A stretch of DNA of 64,000 nucleotides from Whalleya microplaca (lineage: Eukaryota > Ascomycota > Sordariomycetes > Xylariales > Xylariaceae), in the NCBI GenBank assembly GCA_022497155.1, contig MU385767.1:124001-188000 (forward strand). Direction: 5' to 3'. The notes below the pieces were generated by a model, which did not search any database, was not told the origin of the DNA, and worked only from the letters and a program-made list of their open reading frames with translations. The position numbers were made by a program, and so were the translations under genes. Of this stretch, positions 50,638 through 63,189 are shown one piece after another (within the stretch, counting starts at the first letter, position 1; each line of letters opens with the position of its first letter).

Positions 50638-52332
50638 TTAACAGTCAATCATGATCCTCCCCTTGCCACGGCTCACACATGTCAGCATACTGGTTTCTTT
50701 TTGCTCATCCTCCAGAGCCACTCCTTGGTGGAGAACCTCGCCCTTGCAATAGTCAACTATGCACGTTCCGCAGTTGCCCACAAGACAAGATGACTCTATC
50801 TCAAAGCCGGCTTCGTTCAGAACCTGCAGCAGTGACATTTCAGCAGGCACCTGAAGTATTTTCCCAGTAGCTTTGATCTCGGCTTCGAATGGATTGCCAG
50901 TACCGGTTTTAACTCCGCCGAACTCCTCAAAGTGGGTATGAGATCCGGGATAGCCGAGCATCTTCGTCTGTGCACGACATGCTTCTAGTAATGACGTTGG
51001 GCCACAACAGTAAATCATCGCCTCGGGGCTTTGGGTGTTCATTGGTGATGGGACAAGATCCGCTACATTCAGTTGTTGATGCTCGTTCTTTGCGTATAAA
51101 GTTGTTTTTGCTGGTGGAAGGAGATCGAGGTACGCAGCTTCGTCTCTTTCACGGACAGCATAGTGTATCTCGATCTCCGCGAATGTCTGCTGGAGAGCCC
51201 TTATTTCGCCCAAGAACGCAGTAACTCCGATCCCACCAAGGATGAATATGTGTCTTTTTATCACCATAGGTTGGTTGTTATCTTTTCTCGAGGAATTGTG
51301 ACCCTTAGCTATCTTTAAGACATCACCGACTTTGACATCATTGTGCAGGTAGGTAGATCCTCCTCTTGAGTTGTCGTCCTTCGCAATACCTAACTCGAAT
51401 GATCTCATATCACCAGATACAACCGAATAGGCTCTTGTGAACTTGGAGTCCGGGCCGAATCTAAGGCGTACGTGAGGAAAGCGGCCAAATTGCAGTTCCG
51501 TTTGGTCGGTATTATCATCTTCAGAGGCGAAGATAAACTTGTGGACTCTAGGGGTCAGTGGAGTTTTCTCAATCAATTTGTAGGACAGCCAAGGTACGGC
51601 GAAGTTGCCCTGTAGTCGCTCATTCATATTCTCGGCGCCATCGGAAAGCCGTTTTCTGAAAAGCTCGATGAACTCTTTACTTAATCCTGGAAGCTCACAT
51701 ATTTCAGAAGCTGCCTTCATATTGTTCATATCTTTGTATAAGAAGTGTTGCAACCGTGAAATTGACCAGTGAGGATTGATGCGCTCGATAAGCTCTATTC
51801 CATCCCCTACTCGGATCTCACCTTCCTCCAGAACCCGGTAATACCACCCAGTGCGCCCAGTGCTCTGCACTAAGCTTGACATCTTCTTGTACTCGAAGCG
51901 ATGGTTTAATTTGTAGCACGGTTGCCGATTCATGGTGACCTGTATGACAGCATCGGGTCCAAGCCGGAACTTATCGCCAACGCAGACATTACTCTCGGAA
52001 AGATACTTCGTAGATAGGTTTTCGCCGAAAGCACCGACTTTGAATTTGTGTTCCCGGTTTGGCAACGTTTTATTCCAGGCTTCATAGTGACGTGAATCGT
52101 ATTGGTGAATGGCATTGTCAGGACTCAGGTGATGGATATATTGCCGCTCGTCGCCCACAAAGCCCTGTATTGTAAGTTGAACCTTGCCTTGGTGCGGCTG
52201 TTTATTGATTGCCGAAAATAGGCCCTTGACGCCACCGAGGGGTCGGATTTTCCCTGTTCGCAAACTTAGCAATACGTCCTTTGGGGGTAAAGGCGCGAGG
52301 TCAAGATCTGACCCGGTGACGTAGGAGCCCAT
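50638..52332 (-). CDS. MOSC / ferredoxin-reductase / [2Fe-2S] fusion oxidoreductase
   Basis: Single-exon 564-aa multidomain protein. Residues ~20-165 are a MOSC domain, with the R-Q-P-C-Y-K site placing the presumed Moco-binding Cys at 139. A short helical 3-alpha segment follows (about 185-235). Residues ~240-455 form an FNR/phthalate-dioxygenase-reductase module with RAYSVVSGD for flavin and LGGIGVTAFLGEIRAL for NAD(P)H. The C-terminal ferredoxin domain ligates a plant-type [2Fe-2S] cluster by Cys516, Cys521, Cys524 and Cys552 (spacing C-x4-C-x2-C-x27-C). This matches YiiM-MOSC fused to VanB-like reductase, an arrangement best known in bacteria. Such reductases feed electrons to oxygenases or N-hydroxylated substrates; no partner oxygenase is visible here. 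Together with the adjacent VAO gene on the same strand it suggests phenolic metabolism. Confidence 0.92.
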   Translation of the reverse strand: MGSYVTGSDLDLAPLPPKDVLLSLRTGKIRPLGGVKGLFSAINKQPHQGKVQLTIQGFVGDERQYIHHLSPDNAIHQYDSRHYEAWNKTLPNREHKFKVGAFGENLSTKYLSESNVCVGDKFRLGPDAVIQVTMNRQPCYKLNHRFEYKKMSSLVQSTGRTGWYYRVLEEGEIRVGDGIELIERINPHWSISRLQHFLYKDMNNMKAASEICELPGLSKEFIELFRKRLSDGAENMNERLQGNFAVPWLSYKLIEKTPLTPRVHKFIFASEDDNTDQTELQFGRFPHVRLRFGPDSKFTRAYSVVSGDMRSFELGIAKDDNSRGGSTYLHNDVKVGDVLKIAKGHNSSRKDNNQPMVIKRHIFILGGIGVTAFLGEIRALQQTFAEIEIHYAVRERDEAAYLDLLPPAKTTLYAKNEHQQLNVADLVPSPMNTQSPEAMIYCCGPTSLLEACRAQTKMLGYPGSHTHFEEFGGVKTGTGNPFEAEIKATGKILQVPAEMSLLQVLNEAGFEIESSCLVGNCGTCIVDYCKGEVLHQGVALEDEQKETSMLTCVSRGKGRIMIDC

Positions 52333-53017
52333 GTTGACCGTGCAAGCTAGGTAATCTTCTGAATTTCAATATCGAATGCGAGAAAATGAGTGGTGAAGTG
52401 TTCGGATCAAATGGATGTAGTCCACTGAAGGTGAACCTAACCTACATGTCCGTATGTACAAGTATAGATGTCAGGATGTGTGAAGATTCTCGGGTTGGTA
52501 CAGATGCAGGCTAACCTAAATAGGAATCTCAGAGTCGCTATCTTCCGCACCAAGGGGCGAAGTCCCGCCTATATCTCCCCCTTCAGGAATAAGGTCAACG
52601 GTAGTTAAATATTATTTAACCACAGGTGAAGAATGTAAATATGAGAGTCTTATATCTTATAGAACGAAGTTATTCACGTATATATACCCGTAGTCCCTGT
52701 TACTAAATCAGCAAAAACAGAGATTTTAGCATAGTTCCTAATGTGTCCAACTGAGGCATTTTTCATATTGGCACCTATTAAATGCATTTGGTTTATATAT
52801 GTCACTTTATTTATATAACAATATTCTATATGCTTCATGTTATTACAATTTGTACGGTTTAGCACTGGGTCCTGTTCTCTTCGCATCTCCTTAGAGCTGG
52901 AAATTGCACACCACGGGGCCAAGGACGAGGCAACAGCGAACTCTCAAACCGTATATATAAGACTAGCATTATAGTCACATACTTTTCGACTACTAGATAT
53001 TATATTCAGTCGATGTA
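52333..53017. other. Intergenic, possible retroelement debris
   Basis: A minus-strand frame at 52674-52922 contains NNMKHIEYCYI, faintly like the KHI-x3-YH motif of copia-type RNase H, but it is too degraded to call. No gene. The 5-bp target duplication ATGTA (53013-53017) ends it. Confidence 0.35.
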
Positions 53018-53348
53018 TGTCACACGGCTATTGGAGCTAAGACCTGTTGGAAGCAATACGAGATGCAGGAATGCTGCACGAGTACATATATTAGGTGCTG
53101 TTAGATGTTATTCGATACTGTTAGAATGTATGACTACCTAACAAAAGGTATGATCACCAGACGGCGGCTACGTCGGCAACAGACTAGATACGTACCAGAA
53201 AAATGTACCGCGGCATCAGGTTTATAAAAACCTGTCGCCGAACCTCAGACTCAGATTGAAAACTTAGAATAACAAGCACCCTTAGAGGGCCTAGAGAATT
53301 ATTGCTGAATTGAATATTTCCAAGCCCTGAGTTACAGCCTTTGTCACA
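53018..53348. repeat. Solo LTR (331 bp), intact copy and MITE empty site
   Basis: Starts TGTCACACGG and ends TTGTCACA, flanked by perfect 5-bp duplications ATGTA (53013-53017, 53349-53353). Same family and length as the LTR at 12253-13064. At 53066-53074 it has a single CAGGAATGC where the other copy has the MITE between two copies of TAGGAATGC. Confidence 0.93.
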
Positions 53349-53353
53349 ATGTA

Positions 53354-54644
53354 TACCAGGACTGTAGCTGACAGTAATTGGAACCTGTAGACATTAGTAC
53401 TATTCAGACTACTGAGCTAGGGATTGTGTTGAACTAAATGATCTTCTTTAGAGCTTTACCCGGCTAAGGTGTTTTCTAGGTTAGCTTGTATAGATAGTAT
53501 AATGGAATTTTCTGGTAGTAGTGCACTGGAATAGCTCTTGCCAGCAGGTGGGGAAATCTAGTTTACCTGAATGAATCGTACAAGCTCGGGGAACTAGGGC
53601 ATGTCCAAAACATACCGATGTATTTAGTAAGTAATTGCATAACCTTATATTAGATGCTAGATCTGGTTCATGTCGTATCATAGTAAACAACCCTCCGTTG
53701 CTTTTGAAGATTCGGGTGTCCATCTTATACTCCAATCAGATATTGATATGTGTAGGTGCAGTATGATACCCCTTTATAAGGCAAGGGGGACCATGGATCG
53801 TCGACATTGCATTTATATGCTAGAAATTGCCTTCAAATAAATATCTGATCACCGTAGAAGCATTCATGATTGTTCTACGCCTCAAACTTTCTGGATTTAC
53901 CATCACGCGGGGAATGGGCAAAAGCTTCCCCTTATACCACATGCGTCCGGTGAACGTTATATCGACTTGTCATGGATCCTAGAATCAAGGGTATCCACAA
54001 ATTCTTTATTGTAGCAAAACTATAAACAAAAACTTGCAATTTCATTGGCGAAGATGAGCTCCGCGACAGAAACCAGTCAAACTCTCCAAACAACATTGAC
54101 GAAGGGCTGACGGAGAAGATATTCTGGTACCATGAGTAGATAATCTAACTAATATGCTATTCCTTTTACAGCGACTCAGTTCATATGATATTCGCAGCTT
54201 AACAAATAGCTGCGGGGTTTGCTTGCACCTTTACCTCGCGGTAGGCAGCCTATGGGGACATCTTCAGAGAGCTAGTTAGCCTTCTGATGGAGATCGGCTG
54301 CACCAATATGACCTCTTAATCTAGACACCCGTTGCTAGTGTCAGTGGCAAACAGCAATGCTTTGTTCTAGACCATAGCTGACTTGCACTCGTGAGCTTGG
54401 TATTCTCCATCGCTGCAACCATGTTCAGACGAATAACATCTCGTAGAAGACTGTGGCTATTTTGAATGATATTACACCTTCAATTCTATTCATCTTCTTA
54501 TGATTTGATTCGTATGCATCCTATAGCGCCTCCTGATATTCCGACGTTTGATTTGAACAAGGCGGCCAGGCTCTTACTGGGTATTAATCTCGGGCCTCGC
54601 GGGTCGTCACCACCGTACCGTTATCACTGAGATAGAAAAGACAA
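53354..54644. other. Intergenic and histidine kinase promoter
   Basis: AT-rich region with short motif-free ORFs. The 3' part is the probable promoter of the kinase gene. Confidence 0.45.
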
Positions 54645-57600
54645 ATGATACTGGGGAATGAGCAATCAGCTGCGTCTTCAGTCCAAAACGAAAGTCGACA
54701 ATCACGATCTCCCCAAAGAAACCTACTGGAAGACAACGACAGCCCGAACACAACCAGAAGTCTTCACATGCCATCCGTGGCACCTTTCGAGAAATTCCTC
54801 CAAGATGTCTGCTGGGCTAAGACGCCCTTTGGGCCAATGGAACACTGGGATCCTCAACTTCGATATTTGGTACGGCTTATGATGACGGACACCAGCCCAG
54901 TGAGCATAATGTGGGGGAATTCACACGCGATCATCTATAATGAAGCGTATTTGCCTGTACTTGGAGAAAACCACCCGCACCTCATGGGGAAAAATGCTCC
55001 TGATGTATTCCCAGAGTTCTGGGACTACTTCGAGACTGTTATATCTGAACAGCGTCGAAATATCCGGACAGAACAAGGCAAATCGCATATGCTGCTAATG
55101 AAGCGACATGGATATTTCGAGGAGCTATACTTTGACTGGAAGCTTATTCCTATTGTTGGCGACGACGGAGAACATAAGGGGTGCTATGGAATTTCGGCTG
55201 ATAAGACCCGAGAGGTGGTCAGTTCAAGGCAGAATGACTGCTTACGGGAGCTCACTCATCATACTGCGAAGGCCAACAACATGAACGAGCTTTGGGAAGA
55301 AGTACTAACAGGGCTCAACTACAATGATAAAGACATTCCCTTCGCATTGCTGTACTCATTGGACGAGCACATAGGTGTTGTTGCTCCGCCCAGCAAACCT
55401 CACCTCAATTGCAATCTTGAGGGTTACATCGGCGTAAATGCAGAGCATGTAATTGCTAAGCAGTACATTGACCTACAACACGACAAAGACGGGTTTGCGC
55501 CGGCTATGCTCGAGGCGCTGAAAACTGGCACGATGATGGAGTTAACAGCCAATGACCCTAGAATTGAGAAATTGCTCATTGGCATCGATTGGAAAGGGCA
55601 CCAGGTGCCCTCCGAGGAATTTGTTGTGGTGCCGGTCAAGACCGAAGATCGAACCGTAGCGTTCTTCATATTCGGTATTAATCCATATAGGAGACTTCAA
55701 GCCCCATTCCGAGAATTCTTGCAACTCGCAGCAGAGGTTGTGGCGCCGCAAATATTAAACTTGCGGTTAGCGCAAGAAGTCGAGCGTCGCCACGAGTTGG
55801 CTACAAGAGCCCAGTTGGACTTCAAGAGGAGCGAAATGAGATTCACACGCTTCGCAGAGCGCTCAATCGTTAGCCTCGCCATCAGTGATGTCGAGGGCAG
55901 GGTATACATGAGAAACAACTGTCCACATTGACAACGGCTGACCATTAACAGATCCTTTATGCAAACGATGCCTGGTATAAGTTTTCTGGGTTGAGCCCTT
56001 CAGACCAACATAGCCTGAGTTGGGTGGACAGCGTTATTCCAGAGGACATTGATTTGTTACGACAATGGCAAGACCAAGTTCTCAACAAAAAGAAAGGAGG
56101 AACGTTTCAGGTCCGCTCTAAGGAACCGTTTCGTCAGGGACAGATGTACTCTGATCATCGAACCGGTATATGTGCCTGCTATTCAGACCTGAACGAGGCG
56201 GGTGAGGTCGAGAGCGTCATGATCCTCATAATGGATATCAGCGAATTGAAGTGGACCGAGCAGCAACTTTTGTTGCGCACCAAAGGACTAGAGGAGTCCG
56301 AAAGAAAATATCGAAATTACGCTGAACACTGCCCCCTCGGTATTGTCCGCACAGATGGAGAGGGCTATGTCCAATATGGGAACGATGCCTGGAGAGCCTT
56401 TTACGGTTTTACTCCGGATCAGGTTCTTGATCCACAGCCATGGCTTAAATTTCTAGAAGAAAGCGACGTACAGCCATGCATAAAGTACTTTGCACATCTC
56501 CAGAAGCATCGTGGCCCTGAATCCATAGAATTACAACTCAAAAACAAGACCTACACCATCACCGAGGACGGCAAAACCGCTACCAATAGCGCTTATATTG
56601 TCGCTACCGGGTTTTCTGAGTTCAAGGAGGATGGCACGGTTGACCACATCGATTTCTGGGTTACAGATATCAGTGGGCAGAAGATTGCTCTTGAGGTCTT
56701 AAGAGACAAGATGGAGGAGGCCATTAGGGTTAAAACTCAACAGGAACGTTTCATGGATATGATTAGCCATGAAATCCGCAACCCCCTGTCAGCTGTTTTG
56801 CACTGTAGCGAGGAAGTCATCGATGCAATGAAGAAAGCTTCTACAGCGTTGGACTTTTCTTTCGGTGGAGCCACACCGGGAGACTCTGCACGCGAAGTTT
56901 TGAAGAAACTCATCACCAATACTGTCGACGCTGCAAATACAGTTGTATATTGCGTACAGCACCAAAAGCAAATTGTCGACGACGTTCTAACAGTCTCCAA
57001 ACTTGATTCCGATCTGCTCATGGTATCCCCTGTGCCAGTTCAACCAATGGCCCTGGTTCGCTCATCCTTGAAGATTTTCGAGGCCGAACTCAGGATGACC
57101 GATATCAATCTCTCCATCATCGAGGACAACTCGCTAGCTGTACTTGGTCTGGGATGGGTCCTTTTAGATCCCAACAGGTTTCTGCAGATTGTGATCAATC
57201 TTGTCACTAACGCAATCAAGTTTACCAAGACATCCCGAGTTAGAAAGATCACTGTCACCGTGTCTGCTCTCACCTCCCGCCCTCCCGCGAGTCAATTTGG
57301 CGTAGAATATGTTCCACTACGGTATACCCCCGCAAATCCGGTCATATCTCTGGAGAAGCCCAGTTCCACTGGGGACATAAATGAGTTTACCGGGTGGCAT
57401 TCAGACATTTTCCTCTCATTCAGCGTTAAAGATACCGGAAAGGGCTTGAAGAATAATGAGAAAGCCCTACTGTTCAACCGGTTCGCACAAGCCAACCCAA
57501 AAACACACATAGAGTATGGCGGGTCAGGTCTAGGCCTTTTCATCTCGCGTCAGATTACCGAGATGCTCGGCGGCGAAATTGGCATGGCCAGTGAGCCCGG

Positions 57601-58280
57601 ATCTGGTTGCACATTTGCGTTTTATGTCAAAACTCAAAAATCTAACCCTCCTCTCCGTTCGCCAACGACTACGGAACCACTCATTCGGGTCACTCGGTCC
57701 CTTAGTCTAACAGCCGACGGCACTGCAGTGGTGCCGCTTGAAGTGGAAGATGCCACAACAGAGATTCTGGAGGACAAGCGCAACACCTATACAAGGTCGC
57801 CACGAAAGGTACTCGTCGTTGAAGACAATCTAGTGAACCAGAAAGTACTATGCAAGCAGCTACGAAATCGTGATTTCGTCGTGCAAACTGCCAACCACGG
57901 CAGGGATGCCATCGAAGTGATGACGAGCAGGAATAAATATCCATCCCAACAGTCGCCCTACTTTGACGTAGTTTTATGCGACATCGAAATGCCCGTTATG
58001 GACGGCATCAAATTCACCGAAGAGGTTCGGCGGCTCGAAGCAGACAACGAACTCAGGGGCCACATACCGATTATTGGAGTCACGGCCAATGTGCGGTGCA
58101 AGCAGATCAGTATCGCTATTGAAGCTGGAATGGTAAGTTGAATCCAATGAGGTTTCTAGGCGGCCGTGCTGATTGCTTTAGGATGGCGTTACAACAAAAC
58201 CCTACCGGATTCAAGAGCTCATTGCGCACATTGATCGCGTCTGCTCCCCGGACCATCAAGAAGAACTGATTACAACTTGA
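54645..58280 (+). CDS. Hybrid histidine kinase with multiple PAS-like domains
   Basis: Signalling kinase of 1178 aa in three exons (54645-55901, 55952-58132, 58182-58280); introns of 50 and 49 nt are in phase. An N-terminal sensor region with a PAS-like fold (about 45-200, WAKTPFGPMEHWD onward) is followed by a GAF-like stretch (200-375) and two further PAS domains (about 395-520 and 535-665). The HisKA box MISHEIRNPL has phospho-acceptor His692. The ATPase has N-box NLVTNAIKF, G1 DTGKGL and G2 GGSGLGLF. The receiver domain has VVEDNLVNQKVL, phospho-acceptor Asp1096 in DIEMPVMDG, and the conserved Lys in TTKPYRI, which lies in the last 33-codon exon. It presumably passes phosphate to an Ypd1-type protein. 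No membrane span, so a cytosolic sensor; ligand unknown. Confidence 0.95.
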
Positions 58281-58731
58281 CAATAAACTTCATATAATTT
58301 AGGAAAGGCAATACCGCGTTGGTCCAACTCAACCTTAAGTCCATTCACGAGGGTAGACAGACTTGTTATTTGTATGGCCCTTAGATATCGATCATTGCGA
58401 CCAACCTGAGGCTGAATAAGAATCTCCTGTTCCTGCAGATCTCCAGTTGGAGATAGAGATACCGGTGTTTACATGTAAACTATCATATATACCCACACCA
58501 ACCTCTGATATGTTATGTTGCCTCTCGATTAGCGACGAGGTATTTTCAGGGACGTAAGCATGGCGCTTTTTGTCATTGAGTTTGGAGTAACGAAGAAAGT
58601 TTCTAGCTATGAATAACAAGATATTCTGACGAGGTATATATACTTATACTTAAGTATAAGGAGAAATTAAAGAATTACGAGGCAGGTGATCTTTGGGCTT
58701 TAGATAATTACTCGATGTTACTCATGAAACC
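58281..58731. other. Intergenic 3' of the kinase
   Basis: No gene recognised. It ends with the MITE copy B target duplication ATGAAACC (58724-58731). Confidence 0.5.
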
Positions 58732-59212
58732 CGAAACGGTTAAAACCACTGTATAATCTCAACCTAAACCAAATACAGTTAATAGACTAGGTACGTGCAC
58801 CGCGGTACTTATTTCTAACAAGCACAAGTAACTTTTCTAGCGGCCTGGCATTTGAATTGACTTAACTCCCACAACAACAGTTATTGAAGCTATCACAATG
58901 GCTGAACTTATTGACTTGAACCTCTTCGAGTATAGTGACAGTTAGATAAGATAAGATAAGATAGGAAAACGAGCGCGCTTGAATTTTATTACAGTTTGGA
59001 AGCCATTGGAGCTTATTGAGTGTTGTGGTATTAGTTGAAAGGTCTGCAGCGCTTTGAATGACTGTGCGGGTGTTGAAAATGTAGGGTATATACATTCATT
59101 TACTAGCATGTAAGTACTGCAAGGTAGGTAACTAGTCTGTCTAACTGTATTTGGTTTAGGTTGAGATTATACAGTGGTTTTAACCAATTTCACAGTGATT
59201 TTAACCGTTTCG
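58732..59212. mobile_element. MITE, copy B
   Basis: A 481-bp element of the same family as 12310-12781. The right end, read in reverse, begins CGAAACGGTTAAAATCACTG and includes the tandem ~20-bp subunit; the left end has one subunit fewer. The shared inner TIR runs through CACTGTATAATCTCAACC and ACCAAATACAGTTA. Flanked by an 8-bp duplication ATGAAACC (58724-58731, 59213-59220). Non-coding. It lies between the kinase and the rhodopsin-like gene. Confidence 0.88.
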
Positions 59213-59419
59213 ATGAAACCAATCAAAGTTGCTACATCAATTCATAGTTTAAGTTATTGTTTCTACCAATGAAATATTTCTCTACGGGTTAGGTAACTCT
59301 TGTAATTTTAATACTCTCCCTGCCAGGCCTGCGTTGATCTCGGGATCTAGTCCATGGTAACCATATCTAAAATGGCTCCGTAGTATATTTTATCGCAATA
59401 TATGATACTTATTCCATAA

Positions 59420-60885
59420 CTACTTGAAGATTAACGACCCTTGGCGTGAAGAACTGGTTACCGAGAATTCATTTTGAACGTAGATAACTTCGCCCTCAGT
59501 CCGTACACTGCCACAATCCGTTTCGGTAGGAGATTGACAATCAATATTACCCCCAGCTTCCTCGTCACAAGGTTGACGGTCTGCAATCGGGCTCAGCGCC
59601 ACAACAAACGCCTCCGTATATGCAGATCCACTGAAAGGTGCCTCAAATCCGAAATCGCGACTGGTATCATTCCCCTGGGTGCTCTCGGAGTGTAAGCTGA
59701 GCTTATTAACTAACGTAGTTCCCCCAATCGAGTGCAAGGTATGCGCGGCCATATCCTTGATCGGAAGTCCTTGGATGCCTGGCGGGATAAACTTCTCCAG
59801 GAGGCGCTCATAGAGCCGCCTACACAGCGGGATGCCGATACAGATCATCGTGACAGCATTTTCTGCCGCAGACCAGACGACAATTTTGACCGTATCTTCT
59901 GCATCAGGTGATCGATCATGTAAGTTATATGTAAATAAAATACGTAGGTAAGGGAAGGGATTATTTTACGTACGTAGGTAGTTCGCGCTCCCTAGCGTGT
60001 GCATTTGACGTGTACGCAGAATACCACATCCACCAGCGCTGTTGTAGAAAACGTCAGAAAGCTAGTCAAGAGCGCCTGAGGCTTCCAGTGCTATTTAGGG
60101 CTCTTGGTCGCTCACAGGACACTAAGACTCATAGTAGCCAGGATAAAAATCTTTTTGCGCATATTTATCTGCAGTTTCCAAATAAAAACCCAAGGTAATA
60201 TGGCATAGGTGAAGTCCACCACTATGCACAGGACTATATAGCTCATTTAGTTTTATACGAGAAGGTCAAATGATTCTTTGCGAATTGTAGAAAGACATAC
60301 CGCTGAGCACGTAGGCTGATGGGACAGGGTCGATGTGACATTTCCCCCCTGGAATAGTCCGATCCCAAAAATACGCTGGTGGCGTGCAGTCCAGCCAGAA
60401 TACAAACTCATTTGCGACAGCTGAACACGCCAGACAAATCAAGGACGTCCAGATGATTAACTTATGCCATATACTACTACCAAAGTGTAACAGGAATAGA
60501 CCAAGTGACCATTTCGCTGTTGCCATGCCAATGTTGATGAATGTCTGACCGATCGACTCGAATAGCATCGCTTTGCTGACAATGGCTGGGTCATGGACGT
60601 CGTTGATGTTTTGGCCAAATCCGTAGTGCGCTGCTACCGTGATGCAGGATGTATAGCAGACGAGAAAGATCTATAGTGGAGGACGTCAGAGAATACCTAC
60701 ATATACTACTCCAGGTGGAATAGCTAAGAACTTACAAAAGATACATTATATATATGGTCCTCGCTTGCGTATCTGTGCACGACAAGTAGGCGGCAGTAAG
60801 TACGGAAGATCACAAAGAGGGATGTGACTGCAGTCAACAACCACATAATTATGACAGCTTGGTGTCCACGACCCCCTACAGACAT
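59420..60885 (-). CDS. Fungal rhodopsin-like 7-TM integral membrane protein
   Basis: Five exons, 60885-60736, 60670-60301, 60221-60116, 60038-59974 and 59898-59420, encode 389 aa; introns of 65, 79, 77 and 75 nt are all in phase. No exon forms a long ORF, so it was rebuilt from conserved motifs of the fungal rhodopsin-domain (SAT4-type) family. The luminal first loop includes AAHYGFGQNI and the third transmembrane segment ATAKWSLGLFLLHF. Exon 3 gives VVDFTYAILPWVFIWKLQI. Exon 4 gives AGGCGILRTRQM then LGSANYL, and exon 5 opens with DTVKIVVWSAAENAVTMICI. About seven hydrophobic segments are followed by a Ser-rich cytosolic tail. Function of this family is mostly unknown; some members lie in secondary-metabolite or plant-interaction loci. 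No lysine for retinal can be assigned. Confidence 0.85.
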
Positions 60886-61924
60886 CGTGTTTACTGAAAC
60901 AAACCAACGAATCTCGATAATGCCGCAGTCGCAGTCGAATGGGATCACATTGTCTGTGATAAAACGAAGAATCCAAACATATCAACGTGAAGGCCAAGAT
61001 AAGGGATTTTGGTGCCTATATTACAAATCTACTCGCCGCGACGTTTGACGTCAACTAATCCCATCTCTTGATATTAAACAGCCCTGAACCTTGGGATAAA
61101 CTAATTACAACTTCAGGTCTTGGCATACATCAAGAAAGAACCGCCTGTGATGCCTCCATTGACATCAGATGAAGTTTGTTTCCATTTCATGGCTCGGTAA
61201 TGTTCGAATAACCGTTGAAATGATTGGCTATATCATAAGGTCCCAGCTCCGGAGAGAAACATTGGAGTAATTTCGAGGGACGGAGCTTAACTACTGATAT
61301 CTACCCAAACCTACAAGCTGGGAGTGTAGATCATCTCAGCAATAGAATTTGAACCTGGGGTATAGGTTGGCTGTTACTTCGCGGGGCCGCGAACCTTATT
61401 CTCAAGAAAACCAATCGAAACGCTCTGAGCTCTATCCCATGAGTCAACGCACTGACATATACGTCAAGAATTCACCCGGGATCTGGCTTTCCCCATTGTG
61501 CGGGAGGTGAATCGGAATTGAGACATGTTACCATGGTATAGGTCAAAGATATAATGCGCTATGTCCAGTGCACTCATTAGTAACTGTAGTTGCCACTCGT
61601 ACTGCATTGGCTAATGGCGTTTTCACAGACTGAATTACCTATACCATTTGATCGGATCTTTACTGCTGTGTTCGCCCCTCTACACCCTGTGCTTCCTATC
61701 ACTCCCGTCTTGTCTCCGTCTCTCCAGGTGCTTTAGCTGCGGAAACTTAACCCACGGCTCCCGCCCATTAACTAGTAAGGCCCTAACGTCAACCAAGCAA
61801 CCTGTCATACACTCGCTTGATCTCCAACAGCCATTGTCTTTCGAAGTATCACCTAATTCCTCTTTTAATCCGTAGAATATTTCCCATTTCTATCCCCATT
61901 CGATGAAGGAGTATATTTGTGTAG

Positions 61925-61951
61925 ATATATATATATATATATATATATATA
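61925..61951. repeat. (AT)n microsatellite
   Basis: Uninterrupted alternating A/T dinucleotide run of about 27 bases. Confidence 0.9.
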
Positions 61952-63157
61952 CCGAGAGAGTCGATGAAAGAAATGCCTTATAGAGATTTGAGGGTGAATA
62001 ATAAAAAACCTAATCTTCAATAGCTGCATATATTGACTGAATAAAAAGAACAGTGATAAACTATCAACATGTGGCGAACGTGGCTGATGTATCTACCCAT
62101 CAATGACGAGAGAGAATGTACACGGACTTTTGGAATACTAGGTTCAGTAGCTTTGATTGGCATGTGTAGCGTAATATTAAACCAAGGGTACCTACTCCCT
62201 GACTTCACTTGTTGACTTGGCTTGAATCAAGAGTTGGGTCTCTAGGCCTTAGTTTGGCTACTTTGATTTTGCTTATAATAGCGAAAAATGACTTTACCCA
62301 TTACCAAGCATTTTGAAGCTATTCATTCACACTTGTCTACGTATCGTGACCAGTTTCTGGTGGCTCTTGATTGCTAGCTGCTACTTACCTAATCACCCAG
62401 CACCCTTTGCTTCTAACCCCGCTGTAGCTTATCACTATGGAATATTCAGAGTTAGAGATTGAGAGGTGCTATTTCAGTGCGTAGCTAATCAAATTATCTC
62501 GACAGGTCTGCAGGTGTCCCTCGACTTTGATGCACATCAAGTAATTAAGGTGTGGTCAATGCACAGACTAGGAGATGATTACCCCATATGCGTGGCGATC
62601 AGTGGCGATTGCTGTCTGAAATCTGAGTAAGCTATTTCACAGCCAACCGTGTTTGCCTCTCGTTGCAACCATCAGCAAAGCGTTCACCGTCCTTAGACCA
62701 TGTTGATAGAGATAGAGAGATATAGCTCTAATATAAAGCTTGCACCTTAACATGGATATGTTAGGCTCTATACATACTTGTGGCTGGGGGCGAATATGAT
62801 TAAAGATATATGTACACTGGCTTATACATTTTCTGATCAGTCACTCCCCTTAAATTTTTTTTTTATAGACGTGCTGCTTTACGGGAGTTGATCAGAAGCT
62901 TTAACCCCCATATCAATATCTGTAGCACTCAACTCACCAGCTCACTCCTCCAATGCTCCGTACAACTGTAGTCTCAAAACATCCGCATACCCATCATCTC
63001 CAGGCCATGCACCCAGCTTTTAATCATTTCATAAAAAAAACTCGCCAGTAAAGCGAACCTAAGTCTTTCTAAGTGTTATATGTATAGCCACAACTATGTA
63101 CGTACGTATAGCAACAGTTCCGGCGCGGCGCGGGGCATTTCATCATGTATACAGAAA

Positions 63158-63188
<31 letters not shown>
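63158..63188. repeat. (CCTG)n microsatellite
   Basis: Seven to eight tandem CCTG units, on the 3' side of the partial minus-strand gene. Confidence 0.9.

Positions 63189-63189
<1 letters not shown>

Noticed and set aside
52674..52922. Possible copia RNase H remnant (KHIEYCYI)
   Set aside because: The likeness is faint, the orientation does not fit the nearby solo LTR, and no other pol motif is present.
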